Of a DNA stretch of 8,079 nucleotides, positions 6,204-8,079 are shown in pieces. Numbering within the stretch: position 1 is the stretch's first letter; each line of letters starts with the position of its first letter. The notes beneath the pieces are model-generated. The model made no database searches, had not been told where the DNA came from, and saw only the letters and a list, made by a program, of their open reading frames with translations. The DNA comes from Opitutales bacterium (GTDB lineage Bacteria; Verrucomicrobiota; Verrucomicrobiia; Opitutales; JAFGAQ01): NCBI GenBank assembly GCA_028704125.1, contig JAQVLM010000123.1, positions 1-8,079 on the forward strand, written 5' to 3'. The position numbers were made by a program, and so were the translations under genes.

Positions 6204-6989
6204 ATGCTCGTGCAGTTCAATGGGATTAACCTAAACAGAAACCAGCAGATCATTCTACAGGATATCCGGTGGGAAATGAAAGAGGGAGAGCATTGGGTCA
6301 TCCTCGGCGCAAATGGTTCCGGGAAAACTTCCCTCATCAATACCATACTCGGATTTGAGCCCCCCTCCAGCGGACGTTTTGTCGTTCTCAACCAGCCATA
6401 CGGCACTTGTCCATGGGATACCATCCGGCAACAAATCGGGGTGGTCAGCAGTGCGGTATCACGCAGAATTCAACCAACGGAACCCAGTATTAATGCGGTC
6501 TTGAGCGGCAAGCGGGCGACGATAAACTACTGGGGGGATCCGACCGAAAAGGAACTGGCGGAAGCCGGACGGTGGCTCTTTCTGGTTGGCTGTGAACACA
6601 TTGCCAAGCGTCCATGGGGCGTAATTTCCCAAGGGGAACGGCAGCGTGTTCTGATTGCGCGGGCATTGATTGGACGCCCTAAACTATTGATTCTCGACGA
6701 GCCTTGGGCTGGGCTCGACCCCGTTGCGAGAGAATCCTTTTTGGAGTTTCTTCAGGACACCCTAACCGTTGAGTTCAGGATTCCGTGCATCCTCGTCACC
6801 CATCATGTTGAGGAGATCCTGCCGATGTTTTCGCACGTGCTTCTCCTGCGGGCCGGAAAGGTTCTAGCGGAGGGCCCGAGAAACCGGGTGATGACCGATT
6901 CCCTGCTTTCAACCGTGTTCGGAGCTCCGGTGAAACTCGAGCAGACCTCAGGTCGCGTCAGCATGCGTATTCTGCGCAACAACACCTGA
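6204..6989 (+). CDS. Stand-alone ABC transporter-type ATPase (YlmA-like)
   Basis: This encodes a 261-residue ABC ATP-binding subunit counted from ATG 6204. Walker A is GANGSGKTS (35-43), the signature is ISQGERQRV (141-149, with SQGER replacing LSGGQ), Walker B is LLILDEPWAGLDP (161-173) with catalytic Glu166, and the H-loop is THH with His200. The Q-loop region reads VVSSAV with no obvious Gln, which is a departure from the norm. The GEHWVILGANGSGKTS opening and overall layout resemble the single-domain YlmA-type ATPases, whose transport role is unclear. No permease or binding-protein gene is adjacent, so any partner must be encoded elsewhere. The frame also extends upstream to TTG 6168, but the ABC domain begins naturally at Met 6204. 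Neither start has a good ribosome binding site. It converges with the minus-strand TonB-like gene. Confidence 0.88.
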   Translation: MLVQFNGINLNRNQQIILQDIRWEMKEGEHWVILGANGSGKTSLINTILGFEPPSSGRFVVLNQPYGTCPWDTIRQQIGVVSSAVSRRIQPTEPSINAVLSGKRATINYWGDPTEKELAEAGRWLFLVGCEHIAKRPWGVISQGERQRVLIARALIGRPKLLILDEPWAGLDPVARESFLEFLQDTLTVEFRIPCILVTHHVEEILPMFSHVLLLRAGKVLAEGPRNRVMTDSLLSTVFGAPVKLEQTSGRVSMRILRNNT

Positions 6990-6992
6990 TAG

Positions 6993-7021
6993 AAAAAGAG
7001 CCTTCCCGCTAAGGAAGGCTC
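6993..7021 (-). terminator. Intrinsic terminator of the TonB-like gene
   Basis: A perfect 9-bp stem, GAGCCTTCC (6998-7006) with GGAAGGCTC (7013-7021), has a 6-base loop. On the minus strand it is followed by five T residues (complement of 6993-6997), the form expected for termination of minus-strand transcription coming from the TonB-like gene, whose stop codon is at 7051-7053. On the plus strand the stem may also slow readthrough from the ABC gene ending at 6989, but no T-run follows it there. Confidence 0.88.
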
Positions 7022-7050
7022 CCAATTGAAATCAATTCAGGATCGAAGGA

Positions 7051-7419
7051 TCAGGAATTCACCCTAACCGGAACCACCGCCCGGATCGCCACCGGTTTTC
7101 CCTCCTTCACGGCTGCCTCAAACATCCAGTTCTCCACAGCCTGCAAAACCACGGGAACCAGTTCTTCGGAGGTCGAACGCACAACCCGGACACCCTTCAC
7201 TTTACCGTCTTCTCCGATGATAAAGGCTACATGCACCATACCGGATGCATTCATAAGATCTTTGGGCAAAACAGGAGCATCCTGCTTAATCGGGGCAGGT
7301 GGCTTGTCCACATCCTTGATCGAGTAGCTCGAGGCCATCTCCTCTTCCGAGAAGGTGGCGTGGAGCTGAGCCACAGCAAATACGGATGCAATTGCCAATA
7401 GTGAATGGAATAGTCTCAT
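7051..7419 (-). CDS. Small exported TonB C-terminal-domain protein
   Basis: Read from ATG at 7419, this is a 122-residue protein. Residues 1-17 or 1-21 look like a signal peptide (MRLF, then a hydrophobic run, with Ala-Val-Ala and Leu-His-Ala as candidate cleavage sites). A short charged and Pro-containing linker follows (about 25-52), then a TonB C-terminal domain (about 53-122) with GMVHVAFIIGEDGKV, VRVVRSTSEELV, AVENWMFEAAVKEGKPVAIRAVVPVRV. TonB C-domains normally contact TonB boxes of outer-membrane transporters to pass on energy from ExbB/ExbD. Here the long proline-rich spacer is missing and the N-terminus may be cleaved, so energy transduction is uncertain; it may be a periplasmic domain with another binding role. 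An upstream extension to 7494 is possible, but it would place 25 hydrophilic residues before the signal peptide. No exbBD or receptor gene is adjacent. Confidence 0.82.
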   Translation of the reverse strand: MRLFHSLLAIASVFAVAQLHATFSEEEMASSYSIKDVDKPPAPIKQDAPVLPKDLMNASGMVHVAFIIGEDGKVKGVRVVRSTSEELVPVVLQAVENWMFEAAVKEGKPVAIRAVVPVRVNS

Positions 7420-7536
7420 GGTATGTTTTGTTTTCTGAGTAAGGTTAGCTTTGACGATTCCATTGATCGCATTCTCAAACGATTTCTTGAACAAAGAGCC
7501 TTCGGTTTACATCGTTTTCGCCGGATCGCCCACAAG

Positions 7537-7567
7537 TTTATACCACCGCCACAACATATAGGCACAA
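7537..7567 (-). promoter_or_regulatory. Candidate promoter of the TonB-like gene
   Basis: On the minus strand, TGGTATAAA (complement of 7537-7545) is an extended -10 box with TATAAA at 7542-7537. A poor -35-like TTGTGC (7567-7562) lies 19 bases upstream, slightly too far. It sits immediately after the enolase terminator and about 118 bases before the ATG at 7419, which would leave a longish 5' leader. Confidence 0.35.
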
Positions 7568-7595
7568 AAAAGGCGGGCTCCCGAAGGTGCCCGCC
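7566..7595 (-). terminator. Intrinsic terminator of enolase
   Basis: On the minus strand the RNA would read a 7-bp stem GGCGGGC/GCCCGCC (7595-7589 with 7578-7572). It is topped, after an A-A mismatch, by CC-UUCG-GG, the very stable UUCG tetraloop, and followed by six U residues (7571-7566). It lies 32 bases after the eno stop codon and separates eno from the TonB-like gene. Confidence 0.93.
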
Positions 7596-7627
7596 CTTGC
7601 ATTAAACATTATCTCCGAAACCGGAAA

Positions 7628-8079
7628 TCAGCGCATCTTACCGCCATATACCGCCTGCTCGCCAAGCAATTCTTCAATGCGCAGGAGCTGGTTGTATTTT
7701 GCAATACGATCCGAACGGCTCATCGAACCGGTCTTGATCTGTCCGCAGTTTGTCGCAACCGCAATATCCGCAATCGTGGTATCTTCGGTTTCGCCCGAAC
7801 GGTGCGACAACACGCTGGTGTAGCGGTTCTCCTTCGCGAGTTCAACAGCGTCGAGGGTTTCGGTGAGGGTTCCGATTTGGTTGACCTTAACCAGAATCGA
7901 ATTCGCCACACCAAGCTCGATCCCCTTCTTGAGATAGGTGGTATTGGTTACGAAAAGATCATCTCCAACCAACTGAATCTTGTCGCCCAAACGATCGGTC
8001 AACAGCTTCCAACCTTCCCAGTCGCCTTCAGCACAGCCATCTTCAATGGAGATAATCGGATAGCGCGAGCAAAGGTCTG
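7628..8079 (-). CDS. eno: Enolase, C-terminal part (5' end outside window)
   Basis: This is the C-terminal 150 residues or so of enolase, the cytoplasmic glycolytic enzyme that interconverts 2-phosphoglycerate and phosphoenolpyruvate. The frame runs off the right edge, with the first full codon at 8077-8075, and ends at TGA 7630-7628. Conserved blocks appear in the expected order. YPIISIEDG carries a magnesium-ligand Glu. GDDLFVTNT carries a ligand Asp. SILVKVNQIGTLTET contains the catalytic Lys (Lys341 in E. coli). SHRSGETEDTTIAD and GQIKTGSMSRSDRIAKYNQLLRIEE follow, with the His and Lys that bind substrate. All visible catalytic positions are intact. The whole gene should be about 420-430 codons. 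No neighbouring glycolytic gene is visible. Confidence 0.97.
   Translation of the reverse strand, partial: DLCSRYPIISIEDGCAEGDWEGWKLLTDRLGDKIQLVGDDLFVTNTTYLKKGIELGVANSILVKVNQIGTLTETLDAVELAKENRYTSVLSHRSGETEDTTIADIAVATNCGQIKTGSMSRSDRIAKYNQLLRIEELLGEQAVYGGKMR

Noticed and set aside
7024..7037. The palindrome AATTGAAATCAATT between the TonB-like gene and its terminator
   Set aside because: It is short and AT-rich in a 3' untranslated position, with no sign of a function beyond the strong terminator next to it.
7420..7494. An N-terminal extension of the TonB-like protein starting at 7494
   Set aside because: It would put 25 polar and basic residues ahead of a good signal peptide. The start at 7419 places the hydrophobic segment at the N-terminus as expected.

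Overview
The window comes from a Gram-negative bacterial chromosome of moderate GC content. The tail of a lipid A synthesis gene (lpxB) and a TonB-type periplasmic protein establish an outer membrane. Most starts lack a clear Shine-Dalgarno sequence. That, with the gene mix, would fit a Verrucomicrobiota-like (Opitutae) genome, but the lineage is my inference and not shown by the sequence. No mobile element, CRISPR array, rRNA or tRNA gene was seen. It reads as ordinary core chromosome, and I did not find a large undescribed multi-gene system.

Left block, plus strand (1-4985): six genes in one direction with short gaps. They are the 3' end of lpxB, a PfkB-family sugar kinase, an unrecognised exported protein, a DUF62 S-adenosylmethionine hydrolase, a membrane-anchored alpha/beta hydrolase, and prfB for peptide chain release factor 2. 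prfB is split by an in-frame UGA at codon 25 and carries a textbook +1 programmed frameshift element, so the true protein joins two frames (3833-4985). The spacing allows co-transcription, but the functions do not form one pathway.

Middle block (4986-6203): an AT-richer intergenic region with two palindromes and a structured leader precedes msrB, a methionine sulfoxide reductase with a predicted signal peptide. This MsrB belongs to the zinc-free subtype. It keeps the catalytic Cys but has Ser where the usual resolving Cys sits, and it has two extra N-terminal Cys residues. Its ribosome binding site can fold into a hairpin that lies inside a 19-codon upstream reading frame ending just before the msrB start. 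After msrB comes about 237 bases with no convincing gene but several good hairpins.

Right block (6204-8079): a plus-strand, stand-alone ABC ATPase converges on a minus-strand pair: a small exported TonB-C-domain protein and, upstream of it, the 3' end of enolase (eno). Each minus-strand gene has a strong intrinsic terminator, so these two look like separate transcription units.

The most notable items are the prfB frameshift, the unusual MsrB with its possible translational switch, and the structured region after msrB.
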